In this document: positions 53,951 to 63,915 of the stretch, one piece after another
How positions within the stretch are numbered: the first letter of the stretch is position 1
How the letters are laid out: each line of letters opens with the position of its first letter
DNA from: CAZJBS01 sp964544475
GTDB lineage: Bacteria > CLD3 > SB21
Assembly (NCBI GenBank): GCA_964544475.1
Contig: CAZJBS010000012.1
Coordinates: 23,840 to 87,839, forward strand
DNA length: 64,000 bases
Direction: 5' to 3'
Position numbers and translations under genes: made by a program
The notes under the pieces: generated by a model
The model's input: only the letters and a program-made list of their open reading frames with translations
The model's database searches: none
Told to the model about the DNA's origin: nothing

Positions 53951-54984
53951 CGGTTCAGCTCCGTGGTTCTGGATAGGTGGCCGTTTCTGATTTTGACCTG
54001 ACGCAAAAATTGCGCCGCATGTTCGGGCGGTGTCGGGTTGATGAAGAACCCGCTGCCCCATTCAAAGCCGGCAACTTTGGTCAGTTTTGGAATAATCTCA
54101 ATGTGCCAGTGATAGGTAAGTTGTTCGCTCTTTTGATTGATCGGAGCCGTGTGCAGGACATAATTAAACGGCGGATCGTCCAACGCAGCTCCAAGGCGCT
54201 GGAGTACTTCGCGGAACAGAAGCGACAGTTTGTCGAGAGAAACGTCCGGTTCGTTTTCAAAATGAGACTCATGGTATTTCGGCAGGATCCACGTCTCAAA
54301 AGGAAAGCGGGATGCAAACGGCGTCATGGCGACATACCGGTCATTTTCCAGGACGATGCGGTTGGCATCCTTGATTTCGTGACGGATGATGTCACAATAA
54401 ATGCACCGTTCCTTCATTTCGTAATGCAACTGGACGCCCTGTACTTCTTCCATCACGGCTTTTGGAATGACCGGAGTGGCAATCAGCTGGGAATGGGCGT
54501 GGGCCACGGTGGCGCCGGCGGCGGAACCGTGGTTCTTGAAAATCAAAATGTACTTGAAACGCATGTCCCGTTTGAGATCGGCCATTCGCTCGCGGTAGGC
54601 CCGCAAGACCCGGCGGAATTCCTCATCCCCGAAGTCGGCAAGGCCTTTTTCGTGATGATCGGTTTCAATGATCACTTCGTGAGCTCCGATGCCATGCATG
54701 ACATCAAACATGCCTTCCCCGTGCGGATTCAGTTCCCCTTCGATTTGCAGGGCCGGAAATTTGTTGGGTACCACGCGAAGGTCCCAGCCCGGCTTGTTAC
54801 GGTCGCCCTCGCGCCGATAGGCGAGAATTTCCGGAGGCGTCGTGTATTCATTGCCCGAACAAAACGGGCAGGGCATCGACCGAAATGCGTTGTCATCTGG
54901 TGGAAATTCCGACGGGCGTTTGCCGCGTTCCTCGGCAATAATCACCCACCGGCCGACGATCGGGTCTTTGCGCAATTCAGACAT
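53947..54984 (-). CDS. galT: Galactose-1-phosphate uridylyltransferase family protein
   Basis: 345 residues from the ATG at 54984 (GAGG five bases upstream). GalT exchanges UMP between UDP-glucose and galactose-1-phosphate. The zinc Cys pair CPFC is near residue 40, the nucleophile motif HAHSQL near 163, and a second His motif HWHIEI near 294. Members coupled with glycogen genes can use ADP or other nucleotides instead, so the substrate may differ from classical GalT. Overlap with the downstream synthase gene supports a joint role in storage glucan metabolism. Confidence 0.88.
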   Translation of the reverse strand: MSELRKDPIVGRWVIIAEERGKRPSEFPPDDNAFRSMPCPFCSGNEYTTPPEILAYRREGDRNKPGWDLRVVPNKFPALQIEGELNPHGEGMFDVMHGIGAHEVIIETDHHEKGLADFGDEEFRRVLRAYRERMADLKRDMRFKYILIFKNHGSAAGATVAHAHSQLIATPVIPKAVMEEVQGVQLHYEMKERCIYCDIIRHEIKDANRIVLENDRYVAMTPFASRFPFETWILPKYHESHFENEPDVSLDKLSLLFREVLQRLGAALDDPPFNYVLHTAPINQKSEQLTYHWHIEIIPKLTKVAGFEWGSGFFINPTPPEHAAQFLRQVKIRNGHLSRTTELNR

Positions 54985-55254
54985 CACCGCCTCGTCGGCA
55001 AGAATTTCTCATCAGCTTCCGAACGCCCGGCGACGGGAAAACTGTATTCATACAGGGAGATGTTGTGTCCATATAACTTCAAAATTTATATTTTTTTGCG
55101 ATCAAAAACAATAGAGAACAAATTCCTTGCCTTCATCCGAAAAATAATATATGTTGCGTTTGTTGTTGATTGATACCTCGCTCATTGAGTGAACTTCGCT
55201 GCAACATTTCCAGAGAACTAACGACACCATATCCATTCTTCAGGAGCGATTCTT

Positions 55255-55971
55255 ATGGAGGGTATCCAAACGACGATCAAGTACACCGGGCCGGATGACA
55301 GCATCGGCGTAATCAAGGTCGGAGGATACATTGACACCACCACGTCGTCGGAATTGGAGCGGGCGCTTGGATCCCTGCTAAAGAAAAATCAGCATCGCAT
55401 TATCGTTGATCTTGGCGATGTGGATTATATCAGTTCCGCCGGATGGGGTATTTTTATCAGCGAGATCAAGGGTATCAAAGAAAACAATGGAGATCTCAAG
55501 CTTTCCCGGATGATTCCGGAAGTGTATGAAGTGTTCGAGTTGCTCGAATTTCATTACATTCTGAAAGCGTACGACACGGTTGAAGAGGCCGTTGATGCGT
55601 TCGTGAAAGAAAGTGGCGGGATCATGGCCACGGCGGCCAAACCACGGGAAACACCGGTCGCCCGCGACAGTTCAACACCGCAAAGCCAGCCGGTGACGGC
55701 CAAACCGGCCCGCACATCGGTTGCCCAGCAAATTGAGGAGGAAGTCCAGGCTGAACATCAGTCGGGCCGCAGTGAAGACATGTCCGTGGAGGATATGATC
55801 CGGGAGGTGGTGGCCAAGTATCCTCATTTCGGCGCGTGGCAAATCAAAAAAGTCTTGAAAACCGAACAGTACCGGTTCACCAACATCGGCTGGTTTGAAT
55901 TGCGCAAAAAACTCAAGGACATGGGTCTGCAATCCAAGGACAGCCGTTTCAGGTATTCGTCCGAACAGTAA
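55255..55971 (+). CDS. STAS-domain anti-anti-sigma factor with C-terminal helical domain
   Basis: 238 residues, GGAG before the ATG. Residues 1-115 form an STAS domain: IKVGGYIDTTTSSELERAL, and the phosphorylatable Ser in DVDYISSAGWGIF near residue 62. After a Pro/Ala/Ser-rich linker (about 125-165) a second domain of about 65 residues follows (VEDMIREVVAKYPHFGAWQI; ELRKKLKDMGL) that resembles a winged helix. STAS proteins act in partner-switching with anti-sigma kinases and PP2C phosphatases; none of these is adjacent. Confidence 0.85.
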   Translation: MEGIQTTIKYTGPDDSIGVIKVGGYIDTTTSSELERALGSLLKKNQHRIIVDLGDVDYISSAGWGIFISEIKGIKENNGDLKLSRMIPEVYEVFELLEFHYILKAYDTVEEAVDAFVKESGGIMATAAKPRETPVARDSSTPQSQPVTAKPARTSVAQQIEEEVQAEHQSGRSEDMSVEDMIREVVAKYPHFGAWQIKKVLKTEQYRFTNIGWFELRKKLKDMGLQSKDSRFRYSSEQ

Positions 55972-55994
55972 TTCGTTTTGTTTCAACACAGGCA

Positions 55995-56034
55995 AAGGCT
56001 GTCCTGAGAGGTCACTTTCAGGACAGCCTTTTTT
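55995..56034 (+). terminator. Rho-independent terminator after the STAS gene
   Basis: A perfect 13-bp stem (AAGGCTGTCCTGA, 55995-56007, with TCAGGACAGCCTT, 56018-56030) and trailing Ts. Confidence 0.92.
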
Positions 56035-56048
56035 CATGTAAGGCCCTC

Positions 56049-59000
56049 ATGAGACCGTGGTCAATCCGGCTTGGTGCGACGCTCTGGTTTTGCTTTACGG
56101 TGGCGGCTGTCGCCCAGCGCCACCGTCCTGGCCCTCAGCAAGACGTCCATTATGTTATCGACGTGACGCTTGACCCCCGGGCCCGTCTTCTGACCGGCAC
56201 CGAGACGATCGTCTACATCAACCGATCAGCGGATACGCTCGCTGAGTTGTATCTGAACCTCTACGTCAATGCCTTTCGTCGTAACAGCCGGATGGAAGCC
56301 TATCAGGCGGAAAGATACCGCGCACACGGCGGCAGCATTCTATCCTATTTACGGGAGCCCTACCTTGGTTACCAGGAAATCTCGGACGTCCGGGACGGTG
56401 CCGGCACGGAACTTCCTTACGAGTACGATGACACGCTTGTGCGTATCCTGCTCGCCGAACCTCTGGCGCCAAATAGCACGGTCACACTCCGTTTACGGTT
56501 TGAATTGAAGGTGCCATGGCTCATACGCCGAATGGGATGGCAGAATCGTGAAGGCATCGAATTCACAATGGCCCAGTGGTATCCCAAGGTGTGCGTGTAC
56601 GACGCCAATGGCTGGCACAAAGCCTACTACGTGGGGAGGGAATTTTATGGGGAGTTCGGCACTTACGATGTGACGATAACGCTTCCACCGCCGTACGTCG
56701 TTGGGGCCACGGGTCAACTGATGAATGCCGCGGGCATCGAGGATATGATGAGGCGAAATCCGATTGAAACGCGCCGGATGGATGAAGACGGGGTGGCGCA
56801 GGATACAGGCCGGCAGGATCTTTCTGGATTGGCCAATTCCTTGGCCGGGATGAACGAGCGTATGCGGGACACGTTACCAATGCGGACCTGGCAATTTCAC
56901 GCGCAAAACGTCCATGATTTTGCATGGTGTGCGGATCCGGATTATGTCGTTGAATCCATGGAATGCGACGGCGTGCGTCTGCATTTTCTCTACCAGCCGG
57001 ACGTTGCGGGTCTGTGGGACAAAATGAAGGAATGGTCCTGCGACCTGCTGCGAATGATGCAGAATCAGGTTGGTCCCTATGCGTATCGCGATTTTACGAT
57101 AGCCCAAGCCGGCGACGGAGGCATGGAGTATCCGGGCATTGTCTTCATCACAGGCCATCGAGGTCCTTTCAGCCTGGCGAGTGTGACGGCGCACGAAATG
57201 GCCCACAACTGGTTCTATGGTATGCTTGGCAATGACGAATCCATGGAGGCTTGGCTGGATGAAGGCATCACGTCCTTTTACACGACGCGTCTGATGGAAC
57301 AGTTGTTCGGTCGTTACGCAATGACGGAATATGAAAGTCCATTCAAGGCCAGATACTATCCAAAGCAGGATGCCCGCGAAGCCACGTTTGCGGCATACGA
57401 GTGGTGGGCACGTCAGGGTTATGAAGAAAAAGTTCTGACCCAGGCCGATGACTTTGCCGACGACAAATCATACCAAATGGCGGCTTACTACAAGGGGCAA
57501 ATCTTCATGTTCCAATTGCAGTACGTGTTTGGTGAAGAACGCCTCGACAGCCTGATGCGTCTTTTTTTTGAGACGTGGCGACTGCACCACGTGTCCACCG
57601 GTGATTTCAAGCGATTCCTGGAAAAAGAGACGGGCTGCGAATTGGACTGGCTCTTCGAAGCGTGGCTCCATACGACCGATCATTGTGACTATGCGGTGGC
57701 GGGGGTAAACGGAAAGTGGATCACAGAGGACGGACAGCGGTATTATGACGCGGTGATTCGACTGGAGAGACACGGACCCATGGCCATGCCATTGGATGTG
57801 TATGTGAAACTGAAAAACGACAGCTTGAGGGCATACCGTATTCCGGCGCATACGGACGATCCCGACATTGACGGGCTTGAGCGACGGCCCACGTGGGTTG
57901 CCGGGGTTACTTCGTACGATCTTCAATTGGAATTGGAAGCGGCCATCGAATGGGTACACATTGATACCAGCCTGCGGTTGTGCGACGTGAACCGGATGAA
58001 CAACCGTTCGGGGGTTCTGCCGGAAATGGAATGGCGATGGCAACGGCCGGTTCCGCCGTATCCTGCGCTGGATAAGTATGTCATTGAACATCGCCCGTCG
58101 GTTTGGTATAACGGGCCGGATGGATTGCGCATCGGCTATCGTGCGAAGGGAAAGTGGGCGACGGACGATCATCGCATCGGTGCGGGCATATACACGGGCA
58201 TCCGGTCACCGGAACCCGACTATGAGATATCCTATGTCACGCCGGTCTACGGTCTGGGGAGGCAGACGACGCTTTCGCTGGAAAGTTATCGCCTCGAAGG
58301 AAGAACGCTCAACAGTCTGGGTCTTTCAAAAAAGTCCTTTTCCCAGACATGGGATCGGCCGCCGATTCATGACGTATCGATTCAATACCGGCTGTCCCGC
58401 CTGGTTGATTCCGCCTATATTCCGCCAGGTCAGGCGTGGGATCGGCAAACGGTCAGCACACTCGTTTTGTCATGGCGGCGGCAAAGCCGGCTGTACGACT
58501 CTCCGCTATTCCAGGCTTCTGTGGAGACTTCGTTCTTTGGCCCGGGAAGGGGATTTTCGAAGATACTGGCCACGTACAAGTTTCCGTGGATGGTCAGGCG
58601 ACGCGTGGCCACATTGTGGATACGATCGACAGCGGGCTATGCGACCGGTCACGTTCCGGTTCAAGACCGGTTCTATCTGGCCGGCGCGTCTCCCCGGGAA
58701 ATGTTCGAAAATCGATTTTATCGGTCCAAAGGAACGATACCGTCCGGCGCCTGGTTGCAGGATGGCCGGCGGCATTTCTATTACGACGGTGGCGGCAGTA
58801 TGGCGGGCTATTTCGACGCAAACCCGTCTGGGCGCCGAATGGCAGCGGTTAATCTCAATCTCGAAATCGGCAATCCCTTCAAATGGATGTTCAACTGGAA
58901 CACGACGTGGGCCACGTCGTGGGAACCATGCCTTTTCTACGATGCCGGGTTGACATGGAAGAAGGATTCAGAATTAAAGCGCCTCCGTCAGAGGTTGCTC

Positions 59001-59168
59001 ATGGATGCCGGCGCCGGTCTTCGGTATCCGTTGTTCTTCATCCCGGGCTGGTGGGGACGATACGTGCTGAGGTTCGATGTCCCTGTCTGGATCAACAAAC
59101 CGTCGATCAACGGCGATTCCAGACAACTGGCGGCACGATGGATGTTCGGCCTGGACAGAGTGTGGTAA
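56049..59168 (+). CDS. M1-family metallopeptidase with C-terminal barrel-like region
   Basis: 1039 residues; signal peptide (RLGATLWFCFTVAAVAQ). Residues about 25-250 give the N-terminal beta domain of M1 enzymes. The catalytic site HEMAHNWFYG is near residue 380 with the third zinc ligand in WLDEGITSFYTT, and helices follow to about 560. From about residue 670 the sequence becomes rich in Trp, Tyr and Arg with alternating strands (DGLRIGYRAKGKW, FYLAGASPREMFENRF, LLMDAGAGLRYPLFF), like the surface-antigen barrel of Omp85-type proteins. The protein may therefore be membrane-embedded or surface-tethered. Confidence 0.85.
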   Translation: MRPWSIRLGATLWFCFTVAAVAQRHRPGPQQDVHYVIDVTLDPRARLLTGTETIVYINRSADTLAELYLNLYVNAFRRNSRMEAYQAERYRAHGGSILSYLREPYLGYQEISDVRDGAGTELPYEYDDTLVRILLAEPLAPNSTVTLRLRFELKVPWLIRRMGWQNREGIEFTMAQWYPKVCVYDANGWHKAYYVGREFYGEFGTYDVTITLPPPYVVGATGQLMNAAGIEDMMRRNPIETRRMDEDGVAQDTGRQDLSGLANSLAGMNERMRDTLPMRTWQFHAQNVHDFAWCADPDYVVESMECDGVRLHFLYQPDVAGLWDKMKEWSCDLLRMMQNQVGPYAYRDFTIAQAGDGGMEYPGIVFITGHRGPFSLASVTAHEMAHNWFYGMLGNDESMEAWLDEGITSFYTTRLMEQLFGRYAMTEYESPFKARYYPKQDAREATFAAYEWWARQGYEEKVLTQADDFADDKSYQMAAYYKGQIFMFQLQYVFGEERLDSLMRLFFETWRLHHVSTGDFKRFLEKETGCELDWLFEAWLHTTDHCDYAVAGVNGKWITEDGQRYYDAVIRLERHGPMAMPLDVYVKLKNDSLRAYRIPAHTDDPDIDGLERRPTWVAGVTSYDLQLELEAAIEWVHIDTSLRLCDVNRMNNRSGVLPEMEWRWQRPVPPYPALDKYVIEHRPSVWYNGPDGLRIGYRAKGKWATDDHRIGAGIYTGIRSPEPDYEISYVTPVYGLGRQTTLSLESYRLEGRTLNSLGLSKKSFSQTWDRPPIHDVSIQYRLSRLVDSAYIPPGQAWDRQTVSTLVLSWRRQSRLYDSPLFQASVETSFFGPGRGFSKILATYKFPWMVRRRVATLWIRSTAGYATGHVPVQDRFYLAGASPREMFENRFYRSKGTIPSGAWLQDGRRHFYYDGGGSMAGYFDANPSGRRMAAVNLNLEIGNPFKWMFNWNTTWATSWEPCLFYDAGLTWKKDSELKRLRQRLLMDAGAGLRYPLFFIPGWWGRYVLRFDVPVWINKPSINGDSRQLAARWMFGLDRVW

Positions 59169-59192
59169 TGATCAATTGGTTGGTCAGCTGAG

Positions 59193-59396
59193 ATGACACG
59201 ATACGCCATTACGCCATTCAGAGTCAATGTGGTCAGAACCCTGGTGGTGATCTGGCTCAAGCGAATTTCCGTCAGGTATTGGTGCCGTGGATGCGGACAT
59301 CAGGAGAGTGTTGAAATATACTTTGGTCAGAGTTATCCGCAGTTCTTGTGTCCGTACTGTCAGACGAAGAACGTCATCAACATCAAGTATCGATAG
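59193..59396 (+). CDS. Small zinc-ribbon-like protein
   Basis: 67 residues. Two CxxC pairs (WCRGCG and FLCPYC) separated by 18 residues suggest a zinc ribbon. The basic N-terminus (RVNVVRTLVVIWLKR) could contact nucleic acid. Starts 25 bases after the peptidase stop. Support is modest because the gene is short. Confidence 0.55.
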   Translation: MTRYAITPFRVNVVRTLVVIWLKRISVRYWCRGCGHQESVEIYFGQSYPQFLCPYCQTKNVINIKYR

Positions 59397-59435
59397 TTGA
59401 CGGTCAACCTCGTAGGAGAATGAAAGGTTTTCACT

Positions 59436-59852
59436 ATGAAAATGGCGGTATTGCCAATGATCATGTTTATGCTGCCGACTCTCATGGCGCAGGAAAAAGC
59501 CATTCGTGGGTATGATCCAGTGGCCTACTTCACCGATGGCGCCGCCGTTTCGGGAAAGGATTCTATTTCACTCACGCTGAACGGGAAAAAGTGGTGTTTC
59601 TCCTCGACGGCGCATCGGGAGATGTTTTCCAAATCGCCGAAGGCCTATGTGCCCCAGTTCGGTGGATACTGCGCATACGCCGTCGGAAACAACTATCTGT
59701 ACGAAGCCGATCCTGAAGCCTGGACGATCGTGGATGACAGGCTGTATTTGAACTACTCAGCAAAGATCCGTGAGATGTGGACCGCCAATCGTGACAGCCT
59801 GATCGCATCTGGACATCGGAATTGGCCCGGATTGGAGAAAAGCCGCCGATGA
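59436..59852 (+). CDS. YHS-domain protein, exported
   Basis: 138 residues with a signal peptide (MKMAVLPMIMFMLPTLMAQ). YHS-like core: IRGYDPVAYFTDGAAVSGKD, KWCFSSTAHREMFSKSP and FGGYCAYAVGNNY. YHS domains are small metal- or ligand-binding units; their role here is not known. Confidence 0.82.
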   Translation: MKMAVLPMIMFMLPTLMAQEKAIRGYDPVAYFTDGAAVSGKDSISLTLNGKKWCFSSTAHREMFSKSPKAYVPQFGGYCAYAVGNNYLYEADPEAWTIVDDRLYLNYSAKIREMWTANRDSLIASGHRNWPGLEKSRR

Positions 59853-59992
59853 GGGAAGGCCGGCCACTCAATGGCTTACGTCCAGGAGAAAATTCCATTG
59901 GACTTGTTCGTGTAACCGTTTATTATTACAGGTCAACACGATGATGAAATCTTAACGAAATTGAACCGTTGTCAAGCCGAAGGAGAACGACG

Positions 59993-62900
59993 ATGATTCG
60001 CCTGCTGGTCTTTTCTGCGATGGTCATCGGATCGGCCATCTTCCCGCTGAATGCGCAGTCGCTGTGGGATCAAATTCCCGCCAAAGTCAAAGAGAGGAAG
60101 TCATACAAGCGCATGGAATGGTTTTACCGACAAAGATCGGCGCCGCGGGACACGATTCCCGTGGAACAGTGGAGACGGGAGTTGAAAGCCGCGGTTGAGA
60201 ATCAGGAAAAACAGTCCGCTTCCGGATTGTCCTGGTCGCCCATAGGTCCGGCAGGTCTTGTTTCCACGTGGCCTTCGCAGTGGGGCGTCGTCGGCGGGCG
60301 GGTGAGAGCTGTGGCCGTTCATCCGACGGACCCTCAGACGTTGTATATCGGTGCGGCCGGCGGAGGTCTTTGGAAATCGACCAACGGCGGAGGAAATTGG
60401 AGCGACGTGGGACATGACCTGACGTCCCAAACATATGGCGCCATTGCCATCGATCCTGCCGATCCACAAACCGTGTACGCCGGCGCCGGGGAAGCCATAC
60501 GTTTCTTCAATCTCGTGATTTACGAAGGTGACGGTCTCTTCAAGAGTACCGACGGCGGTGCATCCTGGGCACAAATCAGCGATGGATTTGGTTCACGAAC
60601 CCACTGGTCTGCCTTGAAAGTCAGTCCCCACAACAGTTCCGTGGTTTTTGCCACACTGGCAAGCGGGAATTGGTTGTATCAGTCACCGGGTAACGAAGGG
60701 GTTTGGCGCAGCACGAATGGAGGACAAAACTGGGTGCGTACATTGAATGTCAATGACGCGTTTGATGTATTGCCGCATCCATCAAATCCGAGCAAGGTTT
60801 TTGCGGCTATTGGAGGCGCGTCGGCCGCGGCCGGATTCTACATATCGACCAACAACGGTCTCACGTGGACGCAGAGCAACACGGGCCTTACCGGAGCCTC
60901 CAATATTGACCGGATGCAGATCGCGATGTCCCCATCGGATACGTCGACCGTGTATGCCCTGATTTGTGCAACGCTTGATTCCATCTGGCTGTATAAGAGT
61001 ACCAATGGTGGATCCAATTGGTTTCGCAAGGCAGGGTATTCGGACTCGCAGGGATGGTATGACCTTTTGTTGGGAGTCAATCCGAATGATGTCAATGAAG
61101 TGTATATCGGTAATAACGAATTGAGACGTTCAACGAACGGAGGAACGACCTTCAGTTATGTGGGAGGCTCCTATTGGAACCAGGCGATGCACGTTGACTT
61201 TCACACCATGGCCTTTGCGCCATCCGATCCGACGGTTCGATATGTGGGTTGCGACGGCGGGGTTTATCGTAGCACAAATGGCGGCACGTCGTGGCAAAGC
61301 CGAAATGCCGGCCTTACGACGATACAATACTATCGCCTTTCTTCGCATCCAACGGACGCCAATATCGTACTGGGTGGAGCCCAGGACAACGGCGTTTACA
61401 TGACGACCAACGGCGGCGTCGGGACATGGGACCTGGTCAGTACGGGAGACGGGATGGAGTCGTTCATCGATCCGATCGACCCCAACAATGTCTACATTTC
61501 GACACAAAATGGATCGTTGGCGAAAAGTCTCACCGGGGGATTTTACGGATCTTATTTTGGAATTTCTCCGAATTACGGCAGCGAATCGGTGGCGTGGACG
61601 GCGCCGTTTTTTATGCATCCGACGAATCCTGATATTTTGTATGCGGCGTCATCGCGTCCTTACAAATCCACCGATGGCGGCGCCTCATGGTCGCCGCTGG
61701 CGTCGGCATTTTCGAGCACGGCCATCAATTCGATGGCCCAAAGCCCGGTGAATCCGGAAAACATGATCGCGGTGTCCGGCGAATATGCCACTGCGCCGGC
61801 GATTCGCGTGTCGACCAATGGTGGTTCGAATTGGTATGTGACGGCCGTTCCTGGCGCCGCACGGTATGTCTCCCGTGTCGTGGCCCACTCGAGGGATGCG
61901 TCGACCATGTTCGTTGTCCGATCCGGATATGGATCCGGCAAGGTGTACCGGTCGACCAATATGGGCGCCTCATGGAGTGATCTTTCGGGCAACTTGCCGG
62001 ATGTCCCGGCCAATGACCTTTTTATTGATCCCGAAAATCCTCACCATTGGTATCTGGCGAATGATCTGGGTGTTTATTTCACCTCAAACGGCGGTTCATC
62101 ATGGACGCGAGAGAGCGCATTACCATTCGTACCTGGAATGGATTTCAGTTACTTCAACGATGGCGCCACGCGCCTGCTTCGGGTCGGAACTCACGGACGT
62201 TCCGCCTACCAGGCCCCCTTACCGGCCGGTACATCGCTTACGCTCACGTTTCCCAATGGCGGAGACAATCTTGTGGCCGGCTCCACGGCAAATGTGACCT
62301 GGACGACGGCCGGCACCGTTTCCCATGTCCGTGTGGAGTATTCGACGAATGGAGGAACCGGTTGGATCACCGCAGCGACGGACATTCCGAATACGGGCAC
62401 CTATGCATGGAACGTGCCGGTCACGGCGACCACGCAGGGACGGGTTCGCGTTGCGGATGCGTCGAATTCGGCGCTTTTTGATCAGAGCGAGTCGCTATTC
62501 TCCATCACGACCGCGACGTACGTCGTCAAGTATGAAGAAACATTCGCGTCCGGCACACCGCCGGCCGGATGGTTTGTCGTCAATAACGACGGCAGCGCCG
62601 GAAGCACGTATCTTGATTATCGTGATCTCGTGGCTTTCCAGAGCGGAGACACGGTGTACCCTCAGGCCGGCCAACGGTTCTGGTTCAGCAGTTTCAACAA
62701 CGCGAATGGCAATGGCCTTATCGACGAATGGCTCATCAGTCCAAGATTGAATGGCATTGTAGCGAACGACAGCCTGTACTTCTGGGCTGGTGCCATTGGC
62801 GGCGCGTATCATGATTCACTCCGTGTGTTGGTTTCGACGACCGATAGCCTGTTGCCTTCCTTCGTCAACCAGATCGGTTATTTCAAGGTGGACGGCCCGA

Positions 62901-63367
62901 TTGAGTCCTGGCATCCGTACGGGTTCAGTCTGACGCCGTTCGCGGGTTCGAATATTTTTGTCGGTGTTAATTATTTTATTGTTGACGGCGGCCCGTCCGG
63001 TAATCACTCTGACAATGTCTGGATTGATCACTTTGTGATTCGCGGCCCGTCGGTTACGGATGTGACCATGACGGATATCCAGGCTCCAAAGGCATTTGTG
63101 CTGGAACAAAATCATCCCAATCCATTCAACCCGACCACCACCTTACGATACGGTATCGCTCAGGGGACTTTGGTCGAATTGGTCATTTACAACGCCCTGG
63201 GTCAGAAGGTCCGGACGCTTGTCAATGAAAAACGTGGCCCCGGCGTGTATACGGTGGTCTGGGACGGTAAGAACGCGAACGGCAGCCAGGTCGGCTCGGG
63301 CATTTATATCGCGCGGCTGAAGGCGGGTACATTCGTCCAAAGCCGGAAAATGATGTTCTTGAAGTGA
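59993..63367 (+). CDS. Secreted BNR/sortilin-like repeat protein with T9SS-type sorting domain
   Basis: 1124 residues from the ATG at 59993 (AAGGAGA; a TTG upstream is less likely). Signal peptide (RLLVFSAMVIGSAIFPLNAQ). Residues about 80-740 hold many beta-propeller repeats of the form YRSTNGGxSW with Asp-box motifs. Then come an Ig-like domain (PNGGDNLVAGSTANVTW), a choice-of-anchor-J/adhesin-like domain (about 840-1010) and a T9SS-like sorting domain with LEQNHPNPFNPTT at about 1040 and WDGKNANGSQVGSGIYIARL near the end. Likely exported to the surface or medium. The ligand is unknown. Confidence 0.88.
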   Translation: MIRLLVFSAMVIGSAIFPLNAQSLWDQIPAKVKERKSYKRMEWFYRQRSAPRDTIPVEQWRRELKAAVENQEKQSASGLSWSPIGPAGLVSTWPSQWGVVGGRVRAVAVHPTDPQTLYIGAAGGGLWKSTNGGGNWSDVGHDLTSQTYGAIAIDPADPQTVYAGAGEAIRFFNLVIYEGDGLFKSTDGGASWAQISDGFGSRTHWSALKVSPHNSSVVFATLASGNWLYQSPGNEGVWRSTNGGQNWVRTLNVNDAFDVLPHPSNPSKVFAAIGGASAAAGFYISTNNGLTWTQSNTGLTGASNIDRMQIAMSPSDTSTVYALICATLDSIWLYKSTNGGSNWFRKAGYSDSQGWYDLLLGVNPNDVNEVYIGNNELRRSTNGGTTFSYVGGSYWNQAMHVDFHTMAFAPSDPTVRYVGCDGGVYRSTNGGTSWQSRNAGLTTIQYYRLSSHPTDANIVLGGAQDNGVYMTTNGGVGTWDLVSTGDGMESFIDPIDPNNVYISTQNGSLAKSLTGGFYGSYFGISPNYGSESVAWTAPFFMHPTNPDILYAASSRPYKSTDGGASWSPLASAFSSTAINSMAQSPVNPENMIAVSGEYATAPAIRVSTNGGSNWYVTAVPGAARYVSRVVAHSRDASTMFVVRSGYGSGKVYRSTNMGASWSDLSGNLPDVPANDLFIDPENPHHWYLANDLGVYFTSNGGSSWTRESALPFVPGMDFSYFNDGATRLLRVGTHGRSAYQAPLPAGTSLTLTFPNGGDNLVAGSTANVTWTTAGTVSHVRVEYSTNGGTGWITAATDIPNTGTYAWNVPVTATTQGRVRVADASNSALFDQSESLFSITTATYVVKYEETFASGTPPAGWFVVNNDGSAGSTYLDYRDLVAFQSGDTVYPQAGQRFWFSSFNNANGNGLIDEWLISPRLNGIVANDSLYFWAGAIGGAYHDSLRVLVSTTDSLLPSFVNQIGYFKVDGPIESWHPYGFSLTPFAGSNIFVGVNYFIVDGGPSGNHSDNVWIDHFVIRGPSVTDVTMTDIQAPKAFVLEQNHPNPFNPTTTLRYGIAQGTLVELVIYNALGQKVRTLVNEKRGPGVYTVVWDGKNANGSQVGSGIYIARLKAGTFVQSRKMMFLK

Positions 63368-63489
63368 GATACGCTTCGTCATGGAGGTCGACATGCGATC
63401 CCATTGTCATGGGATTGTATGAACTCCCGTGGTTCATTACCTTGCAAAGAATATTTTCAAGGAATAACCAAATGCGAGGAGTGAGCGTT

Positions 63490-63915
63490 ATGAGATCAAG
63501 AATATGGATGATGGCTGTCGCCGTGCTGATGGTTGCATCGTGCGGCAAGAAGCTCAAACCGGCCGATGTCGCCGGCGCCTATACGGTGACCGACAGTTGG
63601 AAAAGCAATAAGGAACTCATTGGCAACGGGACCCTGAATTACGATCTGGAGATTGTGGCCGACGGTGATGATGGCGTTATTCTGATGAATGTGAACAAAA
63701 CACTGAACGGCGTCAAGGCCAGGATCAAGGGCGGTGAAATAGTGATTGAAAAGCAGACGCTGGCCAGCGCGTCGGGCAACCTGTATGACGTTCTGCCAGG
63801 CACGGCCAAGATTGTTGACGACAAGCTGTTGGTGACTTTCACCTATACGGATGAGGCTCGCGCCAACGGCATCGGCGAAGTCAAATGCGACATCATGGGG
63901 GCGAGAAGCAAGTAG
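63490..63915 (+). CDS. Lipoprotein of unknown function
   Basis: 141 residues from the ATG at 63490 (GAGGAG nine bases upstream; an ATG at 63472 lacks a site). Lipoprotein signal with the lipobox VASC near residue 18. The mature part is a small beta-rich domain with repeated Gly/Asp turns (NYDLEIVADGDDGVILMNVN; KARIKGGEIVIEKQTL). No family recognised. Confidence 0.65.
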   Translation: MRSRIWMMAVAVLMVASCGKKLKPADVAGAYTVTDSWKSNKELIGNGTLNYDLEIVADGDDGVILMNVNKTLNGVKARIKGGEIVIEKQTLASASGNLYDVLPGTAKIVDDKLLVTFTYTDEARANGIGEVKCDIMGARSK

